The notes: generated from the sequence alone by a model not told the origin. 64,000 bases of DNA from Allobosea sp. BK604 (GCF_004341515.1 NZ_SLZF01000016.1:62001-126000); one strand, 5' to 3'. Shown: positions 24,735 to 34,298, numbered from the stretch's first letter. Translations and numbers: made by a program.

Positions 24735-25463
24735 ATGGAAACTGTTAGGAGCAAGCATCCTTTGAGATCCTCGAAACCCATGACGAATGCCACTGAACGA
24801 GTGCTCTCAGCTATCCGGGAAGCGATTATCGAACTTGAGCTTCGTCCCGGAGCCATGATCGACAAGAACGCGCTCTGCGTTGAATTCGGGGTCTCGCGCT
24901 TCCCGGTTTCGGATGCGCTGAACAGGCTGCAAGCCGAGGGCCTCGTCGAGATTCTTCCGCAGCGCGGCAGCCGCGTCGCTCGGATTCGAATGACGGATCT
25001 GACGGAGGCGATGTTCATCCGCCGCCCTCTCGAAGCGGAGATGGTTCGCGCGCTGGCGCCGAATGCTTCGGATGAATGGCTGTTCGAGCTGGAGGGAAAC
25101 TTCGCCTATCAGACACTCGCGGTCGAGCGGGGCGATCGCCGGGAGTTTCATCGGCTCGACCTGGCATTTCACGAGATGATGCTGAGCCGTCTCGATTTTC
25201 CGCGCGTCACTGCAACGGTGGATTCGGCCAGAAGGACCCTGGCGCGTGCGCGCAAAATCCTCGCATCCCCCCGGCGCCTTGCAGACACTCTCCGGGAACA
25301 CAGTGCAATTCTGGCAGCATTGAAAGCGCGCGATGGCGACGCGGCGGCCACCGCCATGAATATCCATCTGGACGCTGTTCTTTCACAACTCTCGGTTCTC
25401 GTTGCCGCGAATCCCGGTGTGTTCGTCGTCGATGAAAAGCCACCGGCGGCGGAGGCCGGATGA
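24735..25463 (+). CDS. GntR-family regulator with FCD effector domain
   Basis: A 242-residue regulator. A winged helix-turn-helix covers about residues 18-82 (ERVLSAIREAIIELELRPG, VSRFPVSDALNRLQAEGLVE). The all-helical FCD domain covers about 95-225, with metal-ligand type residues in HRLDLAFHEMML and the LREHSAILAAL region. The start is uncertain. ATG 24735 follows directly on the palindrome without a ribosome-binding site, and ATG 24781 (MTNATERV) would leave the operator upstream of the gene. It probably represses the TRAP/SMP-30 operon until the imported acid binds. Confidence 0.9.
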   Translation: METVRSKHPLRSSKPMTNATERVLSAIREAIIELELRPGAMIDKNALCVEFGVSRFPVSDALNRLQAEGLVEILPQRGSRVARIRMTDLTEAMFIRRPLEAEMVRALAPNASDEWLFELEGNFAYQTLAVERGDRREFHRLDLAFHEMMLSRLDFPRVTATVDSARRTLARARKILASPRRLADTLREHSAILAALKARDGDAAATAMNIHLDAVLSQLSVLVAANPGVFVVDEKPPAAEAG

Positions 25464-25495
25464 CTGAGAAACGCGCCAGCTCGTTGGGGCGAGCG

Positions 25496-25527
25496 AGCGC
25501 CGGCGGCTGACCGTCGCCGCCGGCGCT
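25496..25527. terminator. bidirectional hairpin between convergent genes
   Basis: A 12-bp perfect stem AGCGCCGGCGGC/GCCGCCGGCGCT with an 8-base loop, between the GntR gene stop and the second TRAP operon stop. No T-tract on either side, so its efficiency is uncertain. Confidence 0.65.
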
Positions 25528-25552
25528 ATCAGACACCCAGTCCTCGGAAGGT

Positions 25553-26860
25553 TCAGCCGGTCATCATCTTCGGCAAGATGGTGACGATCTGCGGGAATAT
25601 CGTGATCAGCACGAGCAGCAGCATCAGCACGAAGAAATAGGGGATCGCCGCTTTCGTCACGGCCAGGATGTCCTTGCCGGTGATGCTTTGCAGCACGAAG
25701 AGATTGAAGCCGACCGGTGGCGTGATCTGCGCGGCCTCGATGAGCACCACCACAAAGATCCCGAACCAGAGCAGGTCGATGCCTGCTGCCTGTACCATCG
25801 GCAGCATGACCGATGACGTCAGCACGATGATCGAGATGCCCTCGAGGAAACAACCCAGGATCAGCATGAAGACCGCAAGCACCGCGAGCAGCGCATGGGG
25901 CGAGAGATGCATCGCATCGACCCAGGATGCGAGCGAGCGCGGGATATCGACGAAGGCGACCGCGATCGTCAGGCAGGCGGCGCAGGCGATGATGAACGAG
26001 ATCATGCAGGAGGTCCGCATGGCCGCCATCAGGCTCTCCATGAAGCTCTCTCGCGTGAGCCCTCCGCCGACGGCGGCGAGGACGAGCGCGCCGACGACGC
26101 CGATGGTCGCGGCTTCGGTCGGTGTCGCGATGCCGCCGTAGATCGAGCCGACGACCGATCCGATCAGGAGGGCGACCGGGATCAGCCGGCGGGAGCGATA
26201 GATTTTCTCCAGAAGGGGGACCGGCGGATCCGCGGGCGGCATCTTGTCTGGGTTCAGCAGGCTCCAGATCGCCGTGTAGCCCATGAACAGCGCCATCAGC
26301 AGCAGGCCAGGCAGGACGCCGGCGATGAACAGCCGCGCGATCGAGACCTCGGCCGTGACGCCATAGACGATCATGATGATCGAGGGCGGGATCAGCAGTC
26401 CGAGCGTCCCGGAGCCCGCGAGCGTCCCGATGGTCATGCTGAGCGGATAGCGCCGGGCCTCGAGCTCGGGCACGCTGATCCGGCCGATCGTGGCGCAGGT
26501 CACCGCGGACGAGCCCGCGACCGCCGCCATGATGCCGCAGCCGAGCACGTTGACGTGGAGCAGCCGGCCCGGCAGGCGCGAGACCCAGGGCGCGAGCCCC
26601 TGGAACATGTCGGCCGAAAGCTTCGAGCGAAACAGGATCTCGCCCATCCAGATGAAGAGCGGCAGGGAGGTGAGCGCCCAGCCCCAGCTTGAATCCCAGA
26701 GCGTCGAGGCGACGAGCGAACCCATCGGGGCCGTCGTGAACAGACCCATCAGGACCATGCCGACGGTCAAAAGGGAGAGCGCGACCCAGACGCCGCTCGC
26801 CAGCAGAAAGAGCAGCAGGCCGGCGAGAACCAGCGAGGCAATGACGATCGAATCCATCAC
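25553..26860 (-). CDS. TRAP transporter large permease (DctM type), system 2
   Basis: A 435-residue membrane protein with 12 or more transmembrane stretches. DctM landmarks are GCGIMAAVAGSSAVTCATIG and GTLGLLIPPSIIMIVYG. It differs clearly from the system-1 copy, so the two sets are not a recent duplication. Last gene of the operon: binding protein, small permease (6-bp gap), large permease. The divergent neighbour is a LysR regulator followed by hyuA-hyuB, so the imported solute is probably the substrate of that enzyme pair. Confidence 0.93.
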   Translation of the reverse strand: MMDSIVIASLVLAGLLLFLLASGVWVALSLLTVGMVLMGLFTTAPMGSLVASTLWDSSWGWALTSLPLFIWMGEILFRSKLSADMFQGLAPWVSRLPGRLLHVNVLGCGIMAAVAGSSAVTCATIGRISVPELEARRYPLSMTIGTLAGSGTLGLLIPPSIIMIVYGVTAEVSIARLFIAGVLPGLLLMALFMGYTAIWSLLNPDKMPPADPPVPLLEKIYRSRRLIPVALLIGSVVGSIYGGIATPTEAATIGVVGALVLAAVGGGLTRESFMESLMAAMRTSCMISFIIACAACLTIAVAFVDIPRSLASWVDAMHLSPHALLAVLAVFMLILGCFLEGISIIVLTSSVMLPMVQAAGIDLLWFGIFVVVLIEAAQITPPVGFNLFVLQSITGKDILAVTKAAIPYFFVLMLLLVLITIFPQIVTILPKMMTG

Positions 26861-26866
26861 GGGTTC

Positions 26867-27388
26867 CTATGCCACGGGCTTGTCGAGGCCGATCTCGTCG
26901 GGAGCCTCGTAACGGGCACTGCCGCCGCTGAGCAGCCAGAGCAATTCATCGATGAGCGCGATCGCGAAGGCCGTCACACCCACGGCGACGCCCGTCTGCG
27001 GAATCCAGAACGGCATCGCGAGGAGCCCTGGACTGACGTCGTTGAACGCGTGTGACTGCAGGGCCAGCGCGCTCACATGCCAGGCGAGGAACGAGACGAC
27101 GACCGCGCCGAGCAGGCAGTTGAAGATCTCGACAGGTCGCCGCAGGCCGGCCGGGAGCCGACTGACGATCAGGTTGATCCGGACATGCGAACCGTGCCTG
27201 AAGGTATGGGCCAATCCGAAGAAGGTGGAGGCTGCCAGGCAGAGCCCGGCGGCTTCCGTTGCATCCAGCGTCACGCCGCGAAAGCGGGCGACGATCTGGG
27301 CGATGATCGCGAGTGCGATCCCCACCATGAAGGCGGCGGCGAGATAGCCGCACGCCTCATAGAACTTGTTCAGAACCCCGCGTATCAC
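26867..27388 (-). CDS. TRAP transporter small permease (DctQ type), system 2
   Basis: A 173-residue protein with four hydrophobic helices and the DctQ-like segment GLAHTFRHGSHVRINLIVSR. The start is a GTG at 27388 (VIRGVLNKFYEACGY as Met) with GGGGGAA upstream. The ATG of the longer frame at 27508 would lie inside the end of the binding-protein gene. Located 53 bp after the binding protein and 6 bp before the large permease. Confidence 0.88.
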   Translation of the reverse strand: MIRGVLNKFYEACGYLAAAFMVGIALAIIAQIVARFRGVTLDATEAAGLCLAASTFFGLAHTFRHGSHVRINLIVSRLPAGLRRPVEIFNCLLGAVVVSFLAWHVSALALQSHAFNDVSPGLLAMPFWIPQTGVAVGVTAFAIALIDELLWLLSGGSARYEAPDEIGLDKPVA

Positions 27389-27441
27389 TGGTTCCCCCGC
27401 TGGCCAGGCTTGCGTGACATGCTGCTGCACGAAAGACGGGG

Positions 27442-28428
27442 TTACTTGAGGCTCTTCTGGTAGTTCTCGTAGACAGCCTTCTCCTCCGCGGTCGCGGCGG
27501 CGAGCCATTCCTGCACCATGCCCTTGCCCGCGACCTCGATCGCATCGAGGATGTCCTTGGGCGACTGGGCGATCGTCATGCCATGGCTCTTGAGGACGTT
27601 CTCGCGTTCCTCGCTCGCCTTCTTCGCAAGCTCCCAGCCGCGCTTCGTCGCCGCCTCGCCGGCTTCGAGAACAGCCTTCTGGGTTGCCGCGTCGAGCTGC
27701 CGGAATGCGCGCTCGTTGACGAGGATCGCATTCTTGTTGTGCATCGTGCCGGTATAGGTGAAGTGCTTGACGTAGTCCCAGACCTGGACGTCAGTGCCCG
27801 TCTGGGCGCTGGTCCACAGCGACTGGATCATGCCGGTCGAGAATGCCTGCGGCACCTCGGCGAAGGGCAGGATGAGGGCTTCCATGCCGAGCCTCTCGCC
27901 CATGATCTGGGTCTGCTTCGAATAGATGCGCAGCTTCTGGCCCTTGAGGTCGGCAAGTCCCTTCAGCGGCTGCTTGGTGTAGAAGCCCTGGCCGGGCCAG
28001 GCGACATAGGTGATCGCGCGCAGGCCGTTCTTCTTGAACAGCTCGTCGAAGAAGGGGCGCTGCGCATCGGTCAGCTTGGTGGCCTGGTCGAAGGTCGTCG
28101 CGACTCCGGGGATGTTGTCGAGATTGTACATCGCGCCTTCGTTGCCATAGACGCCGAGGCGGATCTCGCCGATCTGGACCTGGCCTGACTGGACAGCGCG
28201 CTTGACCGCGTCGAGCTTGATCAGGCTGTCGTTGGAGCGCAGGTCGATTTTGAGCTTGCCGCCGCTCTTCTCCTCGATCTCCTTGATCATTTGGCGGATG
28301 TTCTGCGTGAAGAAGCTGCTTTCCGGATAGCCGGAAGCCATCGTCCAGGCGGTCTGGGCCGAGGCCGGCAACGCGAGCCCGATTGTCAGGGCAAGGGTGG
28401 CTGAAGCAAGCAGGGCTCTACGGTTCAT
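27442..28428 (-). CDS. TRAP transporter substrate-binding protein (DctP type), system 2
   Basis: A 328-residue periplasmic protein. The start at 28428 (MNRRALLASATLALTIG) gives a signal peptide cleaved after ASAQ. DctP features are NIRQMIKEIEEKSGGKLKID and the clamp DLKGQKLRIYSKQTQI with a conserved Arg. It carries a classic Lys-rich C-terminus. First gene of the TRAP operon, divergent from LysR across 211 bp holding candidate operator sites. Confidence 0.92.
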   Translation of the reverse strand: MNRRALLASATLALTIGLALPASAQTAWTMASGYPESSFFTQNIRQMIKEIEEKSGGKLKIDLRSNDSLIKLDAVKRAVQSGQVQIGEIRLGVYGNEGAMYNLDNIPGVATTFDQATKLTDAQRPFFDELFKKNGLRAITYVAWPGQGFYTKQPLKGLADLKGQKLRIYSKQTQIMGERLGMEALILPFAEVPQAFSTGMIQSLWTSAQTGTDVQVWDYVKHFTYTGTMHNKNAILVNERAFRQLDAATQKAVLEAGEAATKRGWELAKKASEERENVLKSHGMTIAQSPKDILDAIEVAGKGMVQEWLAAATAEEKAVYENYQKSLK

Positions 28429-28530
28429 CGTTCCCTCGTTGGTTGCCCTGCACTGAACACGGGTTTGCGCAGGCTCTCGAAGCCGGGCGAGCAACGTGCT
28501 GTGACCGACCTATGACAATGCACCCCGATC

Positions 28531-28584
28531 TTGCGATAGCATCCAATTGAATTTTTCTGTTTTTGCGATAGCGTTTCTTTATCG
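28531..28584. promoter_or_regulatory. candidate LysR sites between divergent TRAP operon and regulator
   Basis: TTGCGATAGC occurs twice (28531-28540 and 28563-28572), 32 bases apart, which is three helical turns. The second overlaps CGATA-N9-TATCG (28566-28584), a LysR-like symmetric site. The surrounding DNA is AT-rich. All of this is sequence pattern only. Confidence 0.45.
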
Positions 28585-28639
28585 GCATTGAATCGGCTCG
28601 AAAATTGCATGTTGCGCTGCGGCGCTCTGGAGGGGCGCG

Positions 28640-29527
28640 ATGCCGAACTGGACCCTAAAGCAGCTGGAAAGCTTCGCCTGGGTCGCGAAACTCGGCAGTT
28701 TCAGGGGCGCTGCCGAACGCCTGAACACCACCCAGCCAAATATCTCGGTGCGCATCTCGCAGCTGGAGGCCACGTTGGGAGTGAAGCTCTTCTACCGTGA
28801 GTCAGGTTCGGTTGCCCTGACCCCCATCGGACACTCGCTGCTGGCCCATGCCGAGAAGGTTCTGCTCGCTTCGGACGAGTTCTCGCAGCACTCGATTCGT
28901 TCCGATCAGCAGGCCGGCGTCCTGCGGCTGGGTGTCGCCGAACTGATCGCGCAGACCTGGCTACGCGATTATTTGCTCGATCTGCGCCAGGTCTTCCCGA
29001 ACGTCGATGTCGAGCTGAGGGTGGATCTGACCATCAACCTGCGTGAGGAGCTGGTCTCGAGGTCGCTCGATCTGTGCCTCCTGAACGGGCCGATCTCGAA
29101 CTTCAATATCACCAATGTCGATCTCGGCTCCGTACCCTATTTGTGGGTGGCTTCGCCGCGGCTTGCTCTCGCCGGTTCCGACATCGCGACGATGGCGTCG
29201 CACACGATCCTCACCCATGCGCGCAACACCCGGCATTTCGTCGAGCTCTCGGCGCATTTTCGCGATGGCTGGGAAGGGCCGATACGGATCGTCCCATCGA
29301 GCAGCCTGGCAGCTTCGCTGCAGATGACCCTCGATGGGCTCGGGATCGCGCCGATGTCACAAACATTGGTGAGGAAACATCTGCAATCCGGCGAGTTGGT
29401 CGAAGTCCCTTATCCATGGAAACCCAGCGCGCTGATTTTTACGGCGTCCTATGCCCATACGCCGGCGAGCTTCCTGCTGCGGCGCGCGGCCGAGCTGGCG
29501 GGCGAAAGGGCCGTCAGGCATCACTGA
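28640..29527 (+). CDS. LysR-family regulator of the TRAP-hyuAB cluster
   Basis: A 295-residue LysR regulator. The N-terminal helix-turn-helix covers about residues 1-65 (LKQLESFAWVAKLGSFRGAA, NTTQPNISVRISQLEATLG). The substrate-binding-protein-like effector domain covers about 90-290. It lies between the divergent TRAP operon and the co-directional hyuA, with symmetric elements on both sides. It is therefore the best candidate to switch both on when the imported compound or a product is present. Confidence 0.93.
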   Translation: MPNWTLKQLESFAWVAKLGSFRGAAERLNTTQPNISVRISQLEATLGVKLFYRESGSVALTPIGHSLLAHAEKVLLASDEFSQHSIRSDQQAGVLRLGVAELIAQTWLRDYLLDLRQVFPNVDVELRVDLTINLREELVSRSLDLCLLNGPISNFNITNVDLGSVPYLWVASPRLALAGSDIATMASHTILTHARNTRHFVELSAHFRDGWEGPIRIVPSSSLAASLQMTLDGLGIAPMSQTLVRKHLQSGELVEVPYPWKPSALIFTASYAHTPASFLLRRAAELAGERAVRHH

Positions 29528-29568
29528 ACCAACAGGCGAGTGATCACGCTCAAGAGGTGCCGCGATAA

Positions 29569-29596
29569 ATTTTCTCTATCGAATATCATAGAAAAT
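29569..29596. promoter_or_regulatory. AT-rich inverted repeat upstream of hyuA 2
   Basis: ATTTTCT (29569-29575) and AGAAAAT (29590-29596) form an inverted repeat, and the centre CTATCGAATATCATAG is nearly symmetric. It shares TATCG with the sites on the other side of the LysR gene, so it may be the second operator of that regulator. Confidence 0.45.
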
Positions 29597-29663
29597 AATA
29601 ATTCGACGACATGGGCAGGCCATTCCTATCTTGATCCGATCAGGCAACGGAGGCCCTTGAGCC

Positions 29664-31790
29664 ATGTCTATTATCGGAGCCCGTCTGGGCGTCGACATCG
29701 GAGGAACCTTCACGGATGTCGTGCTCGAACAGGCGGGGCAGCGCTGGTCGACCAAGGTCCTGACGACCTATGCCGCACCCGAGGATGCGATCATCGAGGG
29801 CATGCAGCGGGTCTGCGCCAAGTCCGGCATTCCGGTGTCCGCCATCGGGCAGATCATCCATGGCACGACGCTGGCGACCAACGCGCTGATCGAGCGGCGC
29901 GGCGCCAAGACGGCGCTGATCACCACGCAAGGCTTCCGCGACGTCATCGAAATGCGGACGGAGAGCCGCTTCGAGCAGTACGACCTCAATCTGACGCTGC
30001 CGGAGCCGCTCCTGCCGCGAAACCGGCGTTACACCGTCAAGGAGCGGATGGACGCGCGCGGCAAGGTCCTGATTCCGCTGGAACGCGCCGCCGTCGAAGT
30101 GCTCGCCGACGAACTGCGCGAGGCCGGTTACGAGAGCGTCGCGGTCGGCCTGCTTCATTCCTATGTCAACGACGCGCACGAGCGGCTGATCCTGGAGGTG
30201 TTGGCCGAGCGGCTGCCCGGAGCGATGGTGTCGCTGTCATCGGAAGTCTCGCCGCAGATGCGGGAATACGAGCGCTTCAACACGACGATCGCCAACGCCT
30301 ACATCAAGCCGCTGATGAAGAGCTATCTCGTCCGGCTCGAGGGCCGGCTGGCGGCGGAAGGCGCGGCCTGCCCGATATTCCTGATGCATTCGGGCGGTGG
30401 CATCATCTCGCTGGAGAGCGCCTCGGAATTTCCGGTGCGCCTCGTCGAATCCGGCCCGGCCGGCGGCGCCGTCTTCGCTGCGGACATCGCGGCGCGACAC
30501 GGCCTCAGGAAAGTCCTGTCTTTCGATATGGGCGGGACCACCGCCAAGATCTGCCTGATCAAGAACTATACGCCGAAGACCGCTCGCGTCTTCGAGGTGG
30601 CCCGGACCTACCGGTTCAAGAAAGGCTCGGGCATGCCGATCTCGATTCCCGTGATCGACATGGTCGAGATCGGCGCGGGTGGCGGCAGCCTCGCCCATGT
30701 CGACTCGATGAAGCAGATCCGCGTCGGGCCGGAAAGCGCGGGTTCCGAGCCCGGCCCTGCCTGTTACGGCCGCGGCGGCAAGCGCCCGGCCGTGACCGAT
30801 GCCGACGTCATCCTCGGCAAGATCGACCCGGACAATTTCGCGGCCGGCACGATTCCGCTCTTCGCCGCCCAGTCGGCCGCCGCACTGGAGGCGGAGATCG
30901 GCGGCAAGCTCGGAATGGATGCTCAGGAGAGCGCCTGGGGCGTGGCCGAGGTCGTCGACGAGAACATGGCCAATGCCGCCCGCGTCCACGCCGTCGAGAA
31001 TGGCGAGGACCTCGCGGAATATACGATGATCGCCTTTGGAGGAGCGGCTCCGCTCCATGCCGGCCGGCTCTGCGAGAAGCTCGGTATCGCGAGCTGCCTC
31101 GTGCCGCCCGGCGCCGGCGTCGGCTCCGCGATCGGCTTCCTGCGGGCTCCGTACAGCTTCGAAGCCAATCGCACGCTGTTCATGCGACTGGCGCAGTTCG
31201 ACACGGCGCGCGTCACCAGGCTCTTCGATGAGATGGCGGAGGAGGCGACGCGGGTCGTCCGCTCCTGCGGTTGGGCTGGCGAGATTCTGGCCGAGTACAA
31301 GATCTATATGCGCTATGCCGGACAGGGCTGGGAGATTCCGGTGACGTTGACGCCGGAGGAGGCCCGTGCCGCCGATCCGGCCGTCATTCTGCAGCGCTTC
31401 GAGCACGAATACGCCAATCTCTTCGGTCGCACGGTCAAGGGGCTCGCCGCCGAGATCACGGTCTGGTCGGTCAACGCCCATACCCCGCAGGCCGCGATCA
31501 CCCCGGTCAAATCCGTCACCGACATGCAGGCTGCGCCAGCCGGGGGCATGCGGTCCGTGTTCGATGCAGGATTGGGCCGCCGGGTCGAGGCCGAAGCTCA
31601 CAGCCGTGCCAGCTTGCCAGCCGGCAGCCGGATCAACGGCCCCGGGATCGTCACCGAGGATGAGACGACCATCGTCCTGCCCTCGAGCCGCTTCGCCGTC
31701 ACGCTGAACGACGGCTGCATCGACATCCGGCTTGCCGAAGCCGCACCCGCCGCCTCCGTCGCCGAGCGGAAGGAGCCCGCCCATGTCTGA
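29664..31790 (+). CDS. hyuA: hydantoinase/oxoprolinase A subunit (HyuA family), cluster 2
   Basis: A 708-residue HyuA subunit with the ATP-binding loop RLGVDIGGTFTDVVLEQ (about residues 8-22), the second motif LSFDMGGTTAKICLIK (about 288-303) and EIGAGGGSLAH. It is only distantly similar to the cluster-1 HyuA (different length and different second motif), so substrate ranges probably differ. It overlaps hyuB by 8 bp. With the TRAP importer, the LysR gene and the downstream aldolase and dehydrogenase it forms a catabolic island. ATP-dependent ring opening of a cyclic amide or lactone-like acid is the family expectation. Confidence 0.9.
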   Translation: MSIIGARLGVDIGGTFTDVVLEQAGQRWSTKVLTTYAAPEDAIIEGMQRVCAKSGIPVSAIGQIIHGTTLATNALIERRGAKTALITTQGFRDVIEMRTESRFEQYDLNLTLPEPLLPRNRRYTVKERMDARGKVLIPLERAAVEVLADELREAGYESVAVGLLHSYVNDAHERLILEVLAERLPGAMVSLSSEVSPQMREYERFNTTIANAYIKPLMKSYLVRLEGRLAAEGAACPIFLMHSGGGIISLESASEFPVRLVESGPAGGAVFAADIAARHGLRKVLSFDMGGTTAKICLIKNYTPKTARVFEVARTYRFKKGSGMPISIPVIDMVEIGAGGGSLAHVDSMKQIRVGPESAGSEPGPACYGRGGKRPAVTDADVILGKIDPDNFAAGTIPLFAAQSAAALEAEIGGKLGMDAQESAWGVAEVVDENMANAARVHAVENGEDLAEYTMIAFGGAAPLHAGRLCEKLGIASCLVPPGAGVGSAIGFLRAPYSFEANRTLFMRLAQFDTARVTRLFDEMAEEATRVVRSCGWAGEILAEYKIYMRYAGQGWEIPVTLTPEEARAADPAVILQRFEHEYANLFGRTVKGLAAEITVWSVNAHTPQAAITPVKSVTDMQAAPAGGMRSVFDAGLGRRVEAEAHSRASLPAGSRINGPGIVTEDETTIVLPSSRFAVTLNDGCIDIRLAEAAPAASVAERKEPAHV

Positions 31791-33492
31791 CATCTCCAAA
31801 GTCGCCTACCAGGTCATGTGGAACCGCCTCATCTCGGTCGTCGAGGAACAGGCGCAGGCGCTGATCCGCACCTCGTTTTCGACCTCGGTGCGCGAGGCCG
31901 GCGACCTGTCTGCCGGCGTCTACAACCAGAAGGGCGAGATGCTGGCTCAGGCAGTGACCGGCACGCCCGGGCACGTCAACGCAATGGCCGATGCCGTCGC
32001 CCATTTCATCCGTCGCATCGGGCGCGACAACATCGCCGAGGGCGATGTCTACATCACCAACAACCCCTGGGAGGGCACGGGCCACCTGCACGACATCACC
32101 GTCGTCAGCCCGTCCTTCCACAAGGGCCGGCATGTCGGCTTCTTCGCCTGCACGGCGCATATCGTCGATATCGGCGGGCGCGGCTTCGGCGCCGACGCCA
32201 ACTCGGTCTACGAGGAAGGTCTCCACATCCCGATCATGAAGTTCGTCGACCGCGGCACGGTCAACGAGACGCTGGTCACGATCATCCGCGGCAATGTCCG
32301 CGAGCCCGACCAACTGGTCGGCGACATCTATGCGCTGGCGACCTGCAACGAGATCGGCCATCGCCGCCTGATCGACATGATGGTCGAGTTCAAGCTGTCC
32401 GATCTGGCCGGCATCTCCGCCTTCATCCTGACGAACTCCCGCCAGGCGACACTGGACAAGATCGCGGCGCTGCCGCGTGGCGAGGCCGAGGGCCATATGC
32501 GGATCGACGGCTACAGCCGGCCGATCGACCTTTGCGTGAAGATCTCGATCGAGGCGGACGGCGTGCTCTGCGATTGGGCCGGCACCTCCGGCGTCGACAA
32601 GAACGGCATCAACGTGCCGCTGGTCTATACGAAAGCCTATACCTGCTACGCGCTGAAATGCGCGATCGCGCCGGAAATCCCGAATAACGCTGCCTCGCTG
32701 GAGCCTTTCCGCATCACGGCTCCCGAGAACACGATCGTCAATGCGGTTTGGCCGGCGCCGGTGGCGCTGCGTCACATCATCGGCCACATGGTGCCGGACA
32801 CGATCTATGACGCGCTCGACAAGCTCCTGCCCGGCCTCGTCCCGGCCGAGGGCGCCGGCAGCCTCTGCAACTTCCAGGTCTCGCTGCGGCCGCGCAGCGA
32901 CGGCCCGCCGCCGGCCGAGCCCGTGCGCGCCGAGGTACTGACCTTCAACTCGGGTGGCTCCGGCGCACGGCCTGCGCTCGACGGCATGAACGCGACCGCC
33001 TTCCCCTCGGGTGTCATGACCATGCCGGTCGAGGCGACCGAGCAGGTCGGCCCGGTGATCGTCTGGCGCAAGGAACTGCGGCCCGACTCGGGCGGCACCG
33101 GCCGGCATCGCGGCGGCCTCGGCCAGCACATGGAGGTCGGCGCCTGGGAGGGCTACGAGTTCGACATCCAGGCGATGTTCGACCGTGTCCGCCATCCAGC
33201 CCGCGGGCGGCGCGGCGGCGGCGGCGGCGCGCCGACGACGATCGCGCTCGATGACGGCACGGCGATGAAGGGCAAGGGCAAGCAGTTCGTGCCCCATGGC
33301 CGCAAGGTCGTGATGGCCTTCCCGGGTGGGGCCGGCTATGGCGCGCCGGCCGAGCGGGCCGGGAGCAGCGTCGAACGCGATCTGGCCCTGGGCTATGTCT
33401 CGGCAGAGATTGCCCGCACCGAGTACGGCCTGTCCGACGAACGCGTGGCGGCTGTGCTGGCGACGTCCCGTCTCGGCGAACTGCCTCGCTGA
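31783..33492 (+). CDS. hyuB: hydantoinase/oxoprolinase B subunit (HyuB family), cluster 2
   Basis: A 569-residue HyuB subunit. The start at ATG 31783 (MSDISKVAYQVMWNRL) overlaps hyuA by 8 bp and AAGGAG lies upstream. Family segments include FSTSVREAGDLSAGVYNQKG, YITNNPWEGTGHLHD, CDWAGTSG, and the C-terminal AFPGGAGYGAPAER. The standard length of the family is matched. Together with HyuA it should form the enzyme that opens the imported ring or activates the imported acid. Confidence 0.9.
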   Translation: MSDISKVAYQVMWNRLISVVEEQAQALIRTSFSTSVREAGDLSAGVYNQKGEMLAQAVTGTPGHVNAMADAVAHFIRRIGRDNIAEGDVYITNNPWEGTGHLHDITVVSPSFHKGRHVGFFACTAHIVDIGGRGFGADANSVYEEGLHIPIMKFVDRGTVNETLVTIIRGNVREPDQLVGDIYALATCNEIGHRRLIDMMVEFKLSDLAGISAFILTNSRQATLDKIAALPRGEAEGHMRIDGYSRPIDLCVKISIEADGVLCDWAGTSGVDKNGINVPLVYTKAYTCYALKCAIAPEIPNNAASLEPFRITAPENTIVNAVWPAPVALRHIIGHMVPDTIYDALDKLLPGLVPAEGAGSLCNFQVSLRPRSDGPPPAEPVRAEVLTFNSGGSGARPALDGMNATAFPSGVMTMPVEATEQVGPVIVWRKELRPDSGGTGRHRGGLGQHMEVGAWEGYEFDIQAMFDRVRHPARGRRGGGGGAPTTIALDDGTAMKGKGKQFVPHGRKVVMAFPGGAGYGAPAERAGSSVERDLALGYVSAEIARTEYGLSDERVAAVLATSRLGELPR

Positions 33493-33533
33493 CGCAGCGC
33501 ATGCGGCAATCCGCCAGATGGGAGAGAACGGCG

Positions 33534-34298
33534 ATGCAACTGCTCAAGAACAGGTTCCTCGCTTCCCTGCGAGGCGGGGAACCCCAGATCGGGCTCTGGC
33601 TCAGTCTCTCCAGTGCCTTCACCACTGAAGCCGTCGCGAGTTCCGGCTTCGACTGGATGCTGATCGATACCGAGCATTCGCCCAACGACCTGAACTCGGT
33701 CATGGCACAGCTGCAGGTGCTGGCCGCCCACCCGGTCACGCCGATCGTGCGCCCGGACTGGAACGACCCCGTGCTGGTCAAGCGGCTGCTCGATCTCGGC
33801 GCGCCGGGACTGCTGTTCCCGATGGTGCAGACTCCGGCCGAAGCCGAGAAAGCGGTCGCAGCGACACGGTACCCGCCGCACGGGATCCGGGGCGTCAGCG
33901 GCTGCACGCGCGCCAATGCCTTCGGCCGGACGACCGACTACTTCAGCCGGATCGGCGAAGAGACCGCAGTCATCGTTCAGGTCGAGACGCGCGCGGCGGT
34001 CGAGCAGTCGCTCGATATCGGCCGTGTCCCCGGTGTCGACGGGGTGTTCTTCGGGCCGGCCGACATCGCGGCGGATATCGGCCGCCTGGGCAAGCCCATG
34101 GATCCGGCGGTGTGGGAGTTGATCCGCCCCGCCGCGCAAAGGCTGATCGAGGCGGGCGTCCCGGTCGGCACGCTGGTCTTCGACCCGGATTTCGCGAAGA
34201 GCCTACTGGGGCAGGGCTTCTCCTTCGTGGCGTGCGGCTCCGATGCGGTGCTTCTGGCGCGTGGCGCTGACGGACTGATCGCCAGGATGCGCGGCTGA
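33534..34298 (+). CDS. HpcH/HpaI-family class II aldolase
   Basis: A 254-residue aldolase that splits 4-hydroxy-2-oxo acids to pyruvate plus an aldehyde, using a divalent metal. Key residues are all present: the base H48 in LIDTEHSPND, the pyruvate-binding R73 in PIVRPDWND, and metal ligands E151 (VQVETRAAVE) and D177 (FFGPADIAAD). GGGAGAG supports the start at 33534. It lies 41 bp after hyuB and is probably in the same transcript, which suggests that the pathway ends in aldol cleavage to pyruvate. Citrate-lyase-type activity is a less likely alternative. Confidence 0.9.
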   Translation: MQLLKNRFLASLRGGEPQIGLWLSLSSAFTTEAVASSGFDWMLIDTEHSPNDLNSVMAQLQVLAAHPVTPIVRPDWNDPVLVKRLLDLGAPGLLFPMVQTPAEAEKAVAATRYPPHGIRGVSGCTRANAFGRTTDYFSRIGEETAVIVQVETRAAVEQSLDIGRVPGVDGVFFGPADIAADIGRLGKPMDPAVWELIRPAAQRLIEAGVPVGTLVFDPDFAKSLLGQGFSFVACGSDAVLLARGADGLIARMRG

